From Piscinibacter gummiphilus (GTDB taxonomy: Bacteria > Pseudomonadota > Gammaproteobacteria > Burkholderiales > Burkholderiaceae_C), in NCBI RefSeq assembly GCF_032681285.1, contig NZ_CP136336.1, forward strand, positions 4,389,001 through 4,453,000: a stretch of DNA of 64,000 nt, in the 5' to 3' direction. The first letter of the stretch is position 1; the number at the start of each line of letters is the position of its first letter. The translations under genes were made by a program, and so were the position numbers. Below the pieces are notes generated by a model, which was given only the letters and a program-made list of their open reading frames with translations, was not told the origin of the DNA and did not search any database. Below, in pieces: positions 8,937 through 16,488 of the stretch.

Positions 8937-9032
8937 CGACTCTCAGAGAGGTCGCCAGCCCTAGGCTGATGGGCTGACATTATTCGGGCGGACAGTGCCG
9001 CTCACGCGGCGCAATTGTCGCAAGAGGTAAAC

Positions 9033-9065
9033 AGGCTCAAGCGCCCAGTCTGCGGGCGATAGCCT
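9033..9065 (-). terminator. Probable terminator after the GT2 gene
   Basis: Two-part stem: AGGCT (9033-9037) pairs with AGCCT (9061-9065), and CGCCC (9042-9046) pairs with GGGCG (9054-9058), with a 7-nt loop. On the minus strand it lies 28 bases past the glycosyltransferase stop and is followed by GTTT. The internal bulge and short T-run make it only a fair candidate. Confidence 0.45.
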
Positions 9066-9092
9066 GCCCTCACATCGCTGGATGGCTCGGTT

Positions 9093-10034
9093 TTACGAGA
9101 GCGATGCCTTCCCGGTCATCGGCGTTTGGGCGCATTCCTCGGCCGCGCGCTTCTTGCCCACGAGCAAGGCTCTTCGTTGGTACGCGCGCAGGAAGGCCCG
9201 GAACTCCGGGTCCTGGTAGCGCGGCTTGCCCTGCAGGAAGCTGTAGATCCAACCCCAGAGGATGGTCAGCTGGCCCAGCACATAGGGCTTCTGGTTCAGG
9301 CGCGACACGACGCTGGCCGTGAGGAACAGCAGGCCAGTGCCCATGTAGTACTGGCCGTAGCCCTGGCGGTAGCGGCCGGTGTAGATGCCCTTGTGGCTGG
9401 CGCCCATGGTGCGCAGGTGCACGAAGCGCAGCTCGGGCTCGTCCCAGCTGATGGCCGTCCAGCCTTTCATGCGGCACTTGTGGCCGTCGATGCCGTCCCA
9501 GCCGACTTCACGCACGAAGCCGCCGATGTCCTTGAAGCACGACACGCGGTAGAACTTGGTCATGCCCAGCGAGTTCTCGTCGCCGTGGCGCTCGCTGATG
9601 AGCTCGCCGTTCTCTTCGAGGTACGCCTTGCCGCTGCAGGTGCCCAGGCGCGGGTTGGCGGCCATGCGGTCGACGAGGATCTCGAAGTAGCGCGGCGGCA
9701 GGCGCAGGTCGAGGTCGAGCTTGCAGACGAAGTCGTAGTCGTCGGGGATGATGGCGGCGTAACCGCTGTAGAACGCATCGACCACGCCAGGCCCCACCGC
9801 ACGGTGGCCGCGATCGGCACGCGTCACGATCTCGATCCACTCGTGCTTGTTCGCATACTCCTTGAGAATCTCTGGCGTCTCGTCGGTCGAGCCGTCGTCG
9901 ACGATCACCCACTTGGTCGGACGCAGCGACTGCGCGACCACGGTGTCGAGCGTCTGTCGCATGTAGTCGGCTTCGTTGCGACACGGCGAAATCAACACGT
10001 ACTTGGCGGGCTTCTCACGCATGGCGGCTTTCAT
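9093..10034 (-). CDS. Glycosyltransferase family 2 protein
   Basis: 313 residues from the ATG at 10034 (MKAAMREKPAKYVLISP). It has a GT-A fold with VIVDDGSTDETPEIL, the nucleotide-sugar-binding DDGS, and a DxD-like KLDLDLRLP metal-binding motif. A later WDGIDGHKCRMKGW segment probably lies in the acceptor side. Two hydrophobic stretches near the C-terminus (YYMGTGLLFLTAS, ILWGWIYSFL) suggest membrane association. The frame stays open to 10235, but the upstream part has no family similarity I can see. It is divergent from the UDP-glucose dehydrogenase gene, in a polysaccharide gene neighbourhood. Confidence 0.85.
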   Translation of the reverse strand: MKAAMREKPAKYVLISPCRNEADYMRQTLDTVVAQSLRPTKWVIVDDGSTDETPEILKEYANKHEWIEIVTRADRGHRAVGPGVVDAFYSGYAAIIPDDYDFVCKLDLDLRLPPRYFEILVDRMAANPRLGTCSGKAYLEENGELISERHGDENSLGMTKFYRVSCFKDIGGFVREVGWDGIDGHKCRMKGWTAISWDEPELRFVHLRTMGASHKGIYTGRYRQGYGQYYMGTGLLFLTASVVSRLNQKPYVLGQLTILWGWIYSFLQGKPRYQDPEFRAFLRAYQRRALLVGKKRAAEECAQTPMTGKASLS

Positions 10035-10057
10035 GGGGTGATCATGTGCACTTCGAT

Positions 10058-10075
10058 CCCCCTGTACACAGGGGG
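10058..10075. promoter_or_regulatory. Short dyad CCCCCTG-TACA-CAGGGGG upstream of the GT2 gene
   Basis: Perfect 7-bp arms with a 4-nt centre, 24 bp before the glycosyltransferase start in the divergent spacer shared with ugd. It could form a leader hairpin in the GT2 mRNA or be an operator. Confidence 0.3.
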
Positions 10076-10258
10076 AAGTCACAGCAAGGGCTTGCTGGCA
10101 ACATGCCGCATCGCCTGCGACAGTCAGTGCCTCGAAATTGTAGACAGCGCAGGCTGTGCGACACCCCCGCAACTCGGGCGGTTCACGCACCTCCAACCCG
10201 CGAGAAACAGTGACTTCGCGCACGACAATCGCCACCCAACACCAGCGGAGTAGAACGA

Positions 10259-11605
10259 GTGAAAGTAACGATCATCGGGACGGGCTATGTGGGTCTCGTC
10301 ACGGGCGCCTGCTTGTCGGAGATGGGCAACCACGTGGTGTGCCTGGACGTCGACGCGAAGAAGATCCAGGTGCTCAACGATGGCGGCATCCCGATCTACG
10401 AGCCGGGCCTGAAAGAGGTCGTCCAGCGCAACGTCAGCGCCGGCCGCCTGCAGTTCACGACCGATGTGCAACTCGCGGTCAACCACGGCACGCTGCAGTT
10501 CATCGGCGTGGGCACGCCGCCCGATGAAGACGGCTCGGCCGACCTGCAGTACGTGCTGGCCGCCGCCCGCAACATCGGCCGCTACATGACCGACTACAAG
10601 GTGGTGGTCGACAAGAGCACGGTGCCCGTGGGCACGGCCGACAAGGTGCGCGCCGTCATCGCCGAAGAGCTGGCCAAGCGCGACAAGCAGGTCGACTTCG
10701 CCGTCGTCTCCAACCCCGAGTTCCTGAAGGAAGGCGCCGCTGTCGAAGACTTCATGCGCCCCGACCGCATCGTGGTGGGCGCCGACGACGAGCGCTCCAT
10801 CCTGCTGATGCGCGCCCTGTACGCGCCGTACATCCGCAGCCACGAGCGCCTGCTGGTGATGGACGTGCGCAGCGCCGAATTCACCAAGTACGCCGCCAAT
10901 TCGATGCTGGCCACCCGCATCAGCTTCATGAACGAGCTGGCGCTCCTGGCCGAGAAGGTCGGTGCCGACATCGAGCTCGTGCGCAAGGGCATCGGCAGCG
11001 ACCCACGCATCGGCTACCAGTTCCTCTACGCCGGCACCGGCTACGGCGGCTCCTGCTTCCCGAAGGACGTGAACGCGCTGATGCGCACGGGCAAGGAGTA
11101 CGGCATCGACCTGAAGGTGCTGAACGCCGTCGACCGTGCCAACCAGCACCAGAAGACCGTGCTGGTCGAGAAGGTCGTCGCTCGCTTCGGCGCAGACCTC
11201 ACCGGCCGCCGCTTCGCGATGTGGGGCCTCGCCTTCAAGCCCAACACCGACGACATGCGCGACGCGCCGAGCCGCGACGTGATCCAGGCCCTGGCCGAGC
11301 GCGGCGCCACCATCGTGGCCTACGACCCGGTGGCCGCCGAAGAGGCCCATCGCGTGCTGAGCCACGTGAAGTCGCTGCAGATCGTCGACAACGTGGCGGC
11401 CACGCTGGAAGGCGCCGATGCGCTCTTGATCCTCACCGAATGGCGGGAGTTCAAGAGCCCCGACTTCGACCAGATCAAGCGCCTGCTGAAGCAGCCCGTC
11501 ATCTTCGACGGCCGCAACCTCTACGAGCCCGCCCTGATGCGCGACCTGGGCTTCGACTACCGTGGCATCGGCCGCGGCACCGCGCAGCTCAAAGCGGCCG
11601 AATGA
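10259..11605 (+). CDS. ugd: UDP-glucose 6-dehydrogenase
   Basis: 448 residues, the usual length. It has an N-terminal Rossmann NAD site [21 protein letters not shown] with the catalytic-loop Lys, and [11 protein letters not shown] with the active-site Cys near residue 264. It oxidises UDP-glucose to UDP-glucuronate (GDP-mannose dehydrogenase is the close relative), a precursor for acidic polysaccharides. The start is GTG at 10259, 8 bp after GGAG. It converges on ubiE with a 3-bp gap and is divergent from the GT2 gene. It supports the idea that the polymer made here contains uronic acid. Confidence 0.94.
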   Translation: MKVTIIGTGYVGLVTGACLSEMGNHVVCLDVDAKKIQVLNDGGIPIYEPGLKEVVQRNVSAGRLQFTTDVQLAVNHGTLQFIGVGTPPDEDGSADLQYVLAAARNIGRYMTDYKVVVDKSTVPVGTADKVRAVIAEELAKRDKQVDFAVVSNPEFLKEGAAVEDFMRPDRIVVGADDERSILLMRALYAPYIRSHERLLVMDVRSAEFTKYAANSMLATRISFMNELALLAEKVGADIELVRKGIGSDPRIGYQFLYAGTGYGGSCFPKDVNALMRTGKEYGIDLKVLNAVDRANQHQKTVLVEKVVARFGADLTGRRFAMWGLAFKPNTDDMRDAPSRDVIQALAERGATIVAYDPVAAEEAHRVLSHVKSLQIVDNVAATLEGADALLILTEWREFKSPDFDQIKRLLKQPVIFDGRNLYEPALMRDLGFDYRGIGRGTAQLKAAE

Positions 11606-11608
11606 GCC

Positions 11609-12340
11609 TCAGCACTTGATGCCGACGTGCAGCGCCACCACCCCGGCGCTGAGGTTGTGCACGTCCACGTGCCCAAAGCCCGCCGTCTTCATCATGGCCT
11701 TCAGCTCCTGTTGGCCCGGGTGCATGCGGATCGACTCGGCCAGGTAGCGGTAGCTGTCGGAATCCCCGGCGATCAGCTTGCCCAGCGCCGGCAGCACCTT
11801 GAACGAGTACCAGTCGTAGGGCTTCTGCAGCGGCGCAGCGACCTTCGAGAACTCGAGCACCAGCAAGCGCCCGCCCGGGCGCAGCACACGGCACATCTCG
11901 GCCAGCGCCCGGTCCTTGTGGGTCATGTTGCGCAGGCCGAAGGCCACGCTCACGAGGTCGAAGCTGCCGGTGGCAAACGGCAGCGATTCGGCGTCGCAGA
12001 TCGACGTCGGCAGCGCGAGCCCCTTGTCGAGCAGGCGGTCGCGCCCCTGGCGCAGCATGGCTTCGTTGATGTCGGTGTGCACCACGGTGCCGCGCTCGCC
12101 CACTTTCTTGGCGAAGGCTTTCGCGAGATCGCCGGTGCCGCCAGCGAGGTCGAGCACCTTGTCACCCTCGCGCAGAGCTGCCACGGCCACCGTGTACGCC
12201 TTCCAGGCGCGGTGCAGGCCGAGGGACATCATGTCGTTCATCACGTCGTAGCGCGACGCCACCGAATCGAACACACCGCGCACCTTGCCGGCCTTCTCGG
12301 CCTCGTCGACGGTCTGGTAGCCGAAATGCGTGCTGCTCAT
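11609..12340 (-). CDS. ubiE: Ubiquinone/menaquinone biosynthesis C-methyltransferase UbiE
   Basis: 243 residues. The N-terminal [23 protein letters not shown], the SAM-binding motif [13 protein letters not shown], and the later [14 protein letters not shown] and VLEFSKV are typical of UbiE. It methylates the benzoquinol ring in ubiquinone biosynthesis using SAM. It is preceded at 13 bp by a DUF971 gene on the same strand, a common pairing in betaproteobacteria, so the two are probably co-transcribed. It supplies quinone used by the bc1 complex and the quinol oxidase encoded further along. Confidence 0.95.
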   Translation of the reverse strand: MSSTHFGYQTVDEAEKAGKVRGVFDSVASRYDVMNDMMSLGLHRAWKAYTVAVAALREGDKVLDLAGGTGDLAKAFAKKVGERGTVVHTDINEAMLRQGRDRLLDKGLALPTSICDAESLPFATGSFDLVSVAFGLRNMTHKDRALAEMCRVLRPGGRLLVLEFSKVAAPLQKPYDWYSFKVLPALGKLIAGDSDSYRYLAESIRMHPGQQELKAMMKTAGFGHVDVHNLSAGVVALHVGIKC

Positions 12341-12353
12341 GCTCGAACTCCAA

Positions 12354-12755
12354 TCAATGGTGATGGCCGCAGCCGGGGGCGGCTGGCGCCGGCATCGCGT
12401 CGTCGCGGCTGGCGCCGGCCTGGCGCAGGCGCTCTTCGTAGTCGCGCCAGAGCTGTGCCTCTTGCGAGCCCAGGAAGTACAGGTACTCCCAGGAAAAGAT
12501 GCCGGTGTTGTGACCGTCTGAAAAGGTCGGCTGCACGGCGTAGTTCCCCACCGGCTCCAGCGACACCAGTTCCACCAGTCGCTTGCCGGTCTGCAGCGTC
12601 TCCTGCCCCGGGCCGTGGCCCTTGACCTCCGCCGAGGGCGAATACACCCGCATCAGCTCGAACGGGATGCGGAACTGCTGCCCGTCGGCGAAACCCACCT
12701 CCAGCACGCGTGACTGCTGGTGCACGGTGATCGAGGTCGGCTGCGGAGCGGGCAT
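12354..12755 (-). CDS. DUF971 family protein
   Basis: 133 residues from the ATG at 12755; the open frame continues to 12800 without family similarity. The body ([30 protein letters not shown], then [26 protein letters not shown]) matches DUF971, the gamma-butyrobetaine hydroxylase N-terminal-like domain also found in some Fe-S assembly proteins. The protein ends in GCGHHH, a Cys/His tail that could bind metal. The role is not established. The next gene downstream is ubiE, likely in the same transcript. Confidence 0.85.
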   Translation of the reverse strand: MPAPQPTSITVHQQSRVLEVGFADGQQFRIPFELMRVYSPSAEVKGHGPGQETLQTGKRLVELVSLEPVGNYAVQPTFSDGHNTGIFSWEYLYFLGSQEAQLWRDYEERLRQAGASRDDAMPAPAAPGCGHHH

Positions 12756-12810
12756 GGGCACGTGAACGGGTGGTGAGACGGGCAGTGTAGACCAGCGCAC
12801 CGCCTGCCTG

Positions 12811-12832
12811 TGCTATAAGGTGAACACCTTAT
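12811..12832 (+). promoter_or_regulatory. Extended -10 promoter overlapped by an 18-bp dyad operator
   Basis: TGCTATAAG (12811-12819) matches an extended -10 element (TGnTATAAT). It is overlapped by ATAAGGTG-AA-CACCTTAT (12815-12832), which has perfect 8-bp arms. The hydrolase ATG is 27 bp downstream. A repressor bound to this dyad would block the promoter. No regulator gene is nearby. Confidence 0.65.
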
Positions 12833-12858
12833 TTTCGTGCTCATCAGCAGGCCTCGCC

Positions 12859-14040
12859 ATGACCGCCCCCTTCGATTTCCAACCCATTCACACCGCCATG
12901 AAGCGCTATGTCGACGGCAACCTGCTGGCGGGCGTCTCGTGCGCCGTACTGCGCGGCCAGGACCTGCTCGACGTGCACCACGTGGGCCTGGCCGACAAGG
13001 AGAACGGCGTGCCCATGCGCGACGACACCATCTTCCGCGCCTTCTCCAACACCAAGCTCGTCGCCACGATCGCGGCGCTGCAGCTGCTCGACGCGGGCAA
13101 GTTCCAGCTCGACGACCCAATCGAGCGTTTCATCCCCGCGCTGGGCAACCGCCAGGTGCTGCGCGAGGGCGCCACCTCGCTCTCCGACACCGAGCCGGCC
13201 ACCCGCCCCATCACCATCCGCCAGCTGATGAGCCACAGCTCTGGCCTGAGCTACGGCCTGCTCGACCCGGGCACGCTGCTCTTCAAGGCCTACGCCGAAC
13301 GGCAGGTGCTGTCGCCGCTCCTGAGCCTCTCGCACATGATGGAAGCGCTGTCGGGCCTGCCGCTCGCGAGCCAGCCCGGCACCCGCTGGGAGTACTCGGT
13401 GGCAAGCGACGTGCTGGCCCGTCTCGTCGAGGTGGTGAGCCGAGAGCGGTTTGGCGACTACCTCCAGGCCCACATCCTCGAACCGCTGGGCATGGTCGAC
13501 ACGAAATTCGTCGTGCCCGCCCAAGACCTGCCGCGGCTGGCCGCGATGTATGCGGGTGCCGCGCCGACCAACCCGATGGCGCCGGGTCTGACCCGCGCCG
13601 ACGACTGGCCCTACCCCAAGGCCTTCACCGTGCCCGTGCCCAGCCAGTCCGGCGGCGGCGGCCTGGTGACCACCCTGCCCGACATGGTCGCGCTGATGCG
13701 CAGCCTGATGCCGGGCGGCAAGGCCCTGCTCAAGCCCGAGACACTCGCGCTGATGATGAGCAACCAGCTGCCCGAAGGCGTTTCGATCCGCTTTCCGACC
13801 GTCGGCCCGGTGCCGGGCAAGGTCTTCGGCCTGGGCGGCGCGATCACGGTCAAGCCGAGCGCCTACGACCCGCCCGGCGGCCTGGGCGAATTCGAATGGG
13901 GCGGCATCGGCGGCACGCACTGGTGGATCAACCCACGGCACAACATCGCAGGCCTCGCGATGACGCAGCGCCAGCACGGGTTCTGGCACCCGTTCTCGTT
14001 CGAGTTCAAGCGCCTCGCCTACGCGGCGCTCGGGCACTGA
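12859..14040 (+). CDS. Serine hydrolase, class C beta-lactamase/EstB family
   Basis: 393 residues. It has the Ser-x-x-Lys nucleophile motif in FSNTK (Ser63, Lys66), a Tyr motif in WEYSVASDVLARL, and the late GGIGGTHWWINP segment seen in EstB-like esterases. No signal peptide is visible, so it is probably a cytoplasmic esterase or transesterase rather than a resistance beta-lactamase; the substrate is unknown. The start at 12859 is chosen because an in-frame upstream codon would lie in the promoter. The stop TGA touches the TCA stop of the convergent HIT gene with no spacer. Confidence 0.88.
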   Translation: MTAPFDFQPIHTAMKRYVDGNLLAGVSCAVLRGQDLLDVHHVGLADKENGVPMRDDTIFRAFSNTKLVATIAALQLLDAGKFQLDDPIERFIPALGNRQVLREGATSLSDTEPATRPITIRQLMSHSSGLSYGLLDPGTLLFKAYAERQVLSPLLSLSHMMEALSGLPLASQPGTRWEYSVASDVLARLVEVVSRERFGDYLQAHILEPLGMVDTKFVVPAQDLPRLAAMYAGAAPTNPMAPGLTRADDWPYPKAFTVPVPSQSGGGGLVTTLPDMVALMRSLMPGGKALLKPETLALMMSNQLPEGVSIRFPTVGPVPGKVFGLGGAITVKPSAYDPPGGLGEFEWGGIGGTHWWINPRHNIAGLAMTQRQHGFWHPFSFEFKRLAYAALGH

Positions 14041-14511
14041 TCAGGCGGAGCGCGCCGCCCCATCCAGTGCCGCCACCACAGCTTCGTCCAAGGTCCCCAG
14101 CGGCATGGCCAGCCGGGCCACCGCCGGCGGCGTGACCTCACGCTGCTTGGCGCCCCAGATCGGCTGGGGGAAGTGGCTGTCCCAGTCGAAGCGGGCGACT
14201 ACATGCCAGTGCAGATGCGGGACCATGTTCCCGAAAGCCGCCAGGTTGACCTTGGTCGGTCGCAGCTGGCTCAAGAGCACCTTCTCGACCACCGCGACCA
14301 GCTGCATGCAGCGCTGGCGCTCCGGCCCTGGCAGCTGGGAGAACTCGGCCACGTGCCGCTTGTAGATCACCCGGTAGAAGGCGGGGAAGGCCTCATCGTT
14401 CACCCGGATCACACGCCAATCGCCCTGCTGCCACAGCAGCTGGCCTCCAGCGTGCTGACAGAGTTCGCATGCCTGCGGTGCATCAGGAAGGGGCTGAAAG
14501 ACGTGTGTCAT
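14041..14511 (-). CDS. HIT family protein
   Basis: 156 residues from the ATG at 14511. The histidine-triad motif VPHLHWHVVARF is present, and CELCQHAGG near the N-terminus may be a zinc site. HIT proteins hydrolyse nucleotide phosphoramidates, dinucleotides or sugar nucleotides; the specific substrate is unknown. The frame is open further upstream, to 14649, but that segment overlaps the FkbM start region and lacks similarity. It is divergent from the FkbM gene with a spacer of about 125 bp. Confidence 0.88.
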   Translation of the reverse strand: MTHVFQPLPDAPQACELCQHAGGQLLWQQGDWRVIRVNDEAFPAFYRVIYKRHVAEFSQLPGPERQRCMQLVAVVEKVLLSQLRPTKVNLAAFGNMVPHLHWHVVARFDWDSHFPQPIWGAKQREVTPPAVARLAMPLGTLDEAVVAALDGAARSA

Positions 14512-14636
14512 GGTCACATTGTTGCGGGGATTGTCAGGCAGGCGAAACCGCATGAAAGTCGGCACGCTCGCGCGCACGCCGGCCGCGATGCAGTCGGAAC
14601 ACCCATCACACAAACCCGCCGCACCAAGGGAATTCC

Positions 14637-15446
14637 TTGAGCACCGCAACTTCGCACGACCTGATCTTCGACGTCGGCACCCACCGGGGAGAAGACACCG
14701 AGTTCTACCTGAAGCTGGGCTACCGCGTGGTGGGCATCGAAGCCAACCCCGATCTGGCCGCCGAGCTGAAGAGCCGCTACCGCCAGGAAATCGAACGCGG
14801 CACCTTCGCCATCGTCGACAAGGCCATCAGCGAGACGCCGGGCACGATCAGTTTCTGGGTCAACAAGAAGCTCTCGGTCTGGGGCACCGCCGACCCCCAA
14901 TGGGCCGAGCGCAACCAGGGCATGGGCGCCGACTCGGAAGAGATCAAGGTCGAGAGCATCCGTTTCTCCGAGGTGATCGAGCAGCATGGCTGCCCGCACT
15001 ACCTGAAGATCGACGTCGAAGGCGCCGACATGCTCTGCGTGCACGGGCTCGAAGGCATGAGCTGCCGCCCGACCTACATCTCGGTCGAATCGAACAAGAC
15101 CTCGTGGCGCGGGCTGCTGGACGAGTTCGACACCTTCGAGCGCCTCGGCTACCACCGCTTCAAGGTCGTCGACCAGCGCCTCCACCGCGACGGCCAGTAC
15201 AAGGCGCTCGACGGCAGCATGGTCCATCACCAGTTCGTCGGCGGCACCACCGGCCCCTTCGGCGAAGACCTCGAAGGCCCGTGGCTGACCCGGCAGCAAG
15301 CGATCCGCGCCTACATCCCGATCTTCATCCTCTACAAGACGCTGGGCGACAACACGCTGCTGCGTCGCCTGCTGAAGAACGTGCCCGTCCTGCGCCGCCT
15401 GGTCGACAAGGTGAGCTGGTACGACACGCACGCCAAGCACGGCTGA
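14637..15446 (+). CDS. FkbM family SAM-dependent methyltransferase
   Basis: 269 residues from a TTG start preceded by AAGGGAA. The SAM-binding region is LIFDVGTHRGEDTEFYLKLGYRVVGIEANP, followed by the family motif YLKIDVEGADMLCVHGLE. FkbM proteins O-methylate polyketides or, in many bacteria, sugars of surface glycans. A glycan substrate would fit the polysaccharide genes upstream, but the gene is separated from them by several unrelated genes. A GCGCC-TTGC-GGCGC hairpin just after the stop (15448-15461) may end the transcript. Confidence 0.85.
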   Translation: MSTATSHDLIFDVGTHRGEDTEFYLKLGYRVVGIEANPDLAAELKSRYRQEIERGTFAIVDKAISETPGTISFWVNKKLSVWGTADPQWAERNQGMGADSEEIKVESIRFSEVIEQHGCPHYLKIDVEGADMLCVHGLEGMSCRPTYISVESNKTSWRGLLDEFDTFERLGYHRFKVVDQRLHRDGQYKALDGSMVHHQFVGGTTGPFGEDLEGPWLTRQQAIRAYIPIFILYKTLGDNTLLRRLLKNVPVLRRLVDKVSWYDTHAKHG

Positions 15447-15471
15447 GGCGCCTTGCGGCGCGGGCGCTCGA

Positions 15472-15477
15472 TAAGAT
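15472..15477 (+). promoter_or_regulatory. Candidate -10 element (TAAGAT) for the Bug gene
   Basis: TAAGAT, 30 bp before the Bug-protein ATG, in a context (CGATAAGATGTCC) like that before the sensor kinase at 28598. No good -35 box is seen. Confidence 0.35.
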
Positions 15478-15507
15478 GTCCCACCCCATCTCCCTCGAGC
15501 GCACCCC

Positions 15508-16488
15508 ATGACCGCACCCCTCCTGAACCGACGCCTGCTGGGCATCGCCCTTGCAGGCGCTCTCGCCGCCCCTGGCCTCGCCTTCGCCGACACCTGGCCC
15601 AGCAAGCCCGTGCGCTGGGTCGTGGCCTACCCGGCCGGCGGTGGCTCCGACTTCCTCGCCCGCCAGCTCGCACCGCAACTCGGCAAGCAGCTCGGCCAGA
15701 CGATCGTGATCGACAACCGCCCGGGCGCGGCCGGCATCATCGGCACCGACAACGCGGCCAAATCCCCACCCGACGGTTACACCATCGTCACGGGCGACAA
15801 CGGCGCGATGGTGTTCCACAGCGCGATGTACAAGAAGCTGCCCTACGACCCGAAGGACCTGGCGCCCGTGGGCTTCATGGCGCGCTTCCCGCTGATCCTT
15901 GCCGTCAACCCGGGCGCGGGCTTCACGAGCGGCAAGCAGCTGCTCGACGAGCTGAAGAAGAACCCCGGCAAGTACAGCTACGCCTCGCCCGGCATCGGTA
16001 GCCCGCACCACCTGGCGATGGAGCTCTTGAAGGACCGCACCAAGAGCTTCGTCGTGCACGTGCCCTACCGCGGCACGGCGCTCGCGGTGCAAGACGTGAT
16101 CTCCGGGCAGGTGCCGATGATGGTGCTCGACACCGCCGCCGGCCTGCCGCAGATCCGCAGCGCCAAGGTCAAAGCACTGGCCGTGATGTCGAAGAAACGC
16201 ATCCCCTCGCTGCCCGACGTGCCCACGCTCGACGAGCTGGGCGTGAAGGACTTCGAGGTGACCGCCTGGCAGGGCCTCTTCGTCCCGAAGGGCACGCCGG
16301 CCGACATCACCACGCGCCTCACGGCCGAGATGAACAAGGCGATCGCCACGCCCGAGGTGAAGGCCAAGCTCGAAGACTTCGGCCTCGAAGTGACCCCGTC
16401 CGACGGCCCCGCACTCGCGAGCTTCCTGCAGAAGGAAACCACCTTCTGGCACGCGCTCATCAAGGAGCGCGGCCTGTCGGCGGAATAA
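15508..16488 (+). CDS. Tripartite tricarboxylate transporter substrate-binding protein (Bug family)
   Basis: 326 residues. An N-terminal signal peptide ends near AFA-DTWPSKPVRW. Typical Bug features are VAYPAGGGSDFLAR, IDNRPGAAGIIGTDNAAKSPPDGYT and the late DFGLEVTPSDGP. It would bind a carboxylate or related solute in the periplasm. No TctA/TctB membrane genes are adjacent, as is usual for the many orphan Bug proteins of Burkholderiales. The neighbour, a fused FAD/Fe-S dehydrogenase on the other strand, could process the same type of 2-hydroxy acid, but that link is speculative. The stop abuts the dehydrogenase stop. Confidence 0.92.
   Translation: MTAPLLNRRLLGIALAGALAAPGLAFADTWPSKPVRWVVAYPAGGGSDFLARQLAPQLGKQLGQTIVIDNRPGAAGIIGTDNAAKSPPDGYTIVTGDNGAMVFHSAMYKKLPYDPKDLAPVGFMARFPLILAVNPGAGFTSGKQLLDELKKNPGKYSYASPGIGSPHHLAMELLKDRTKSFVVHVPYRGTALAVQDVISGQVPMMVLDTAAGLPQIRSAKVKALAVMSKKRIPSLPDVPTLDELGVKDFEVTAWQGLFVPKGTPADITTRLTAEMNKAIATPEVKAKLEDFGLEVTPSDGPALASFLQKETTFWHALIKERGLSAE

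Noticed and set aside
7355..8977. 540-codon open frame on the plus strand opposite the beta-helix lipoprotein
   Set aside because: Mirror frame of a high-GC gene. It is His/Val/Asp-rich at first and Arg/Ser-repeat-rich over the PAPAPS repeats, with no signal, domain or ribosome binding site.
10124..11365. 413-codon frame opposite ugd
   Set aside because: Antisense shadow; the plus strand has complete UDP-glucose dehydrogenase motifs.
12859..14040. Beta-lactam resistance gene
   Set aside because: The family is broad, and no signal peptide is seen; the sequence is closer to EstB-like esterases, so resistance is not claimed.
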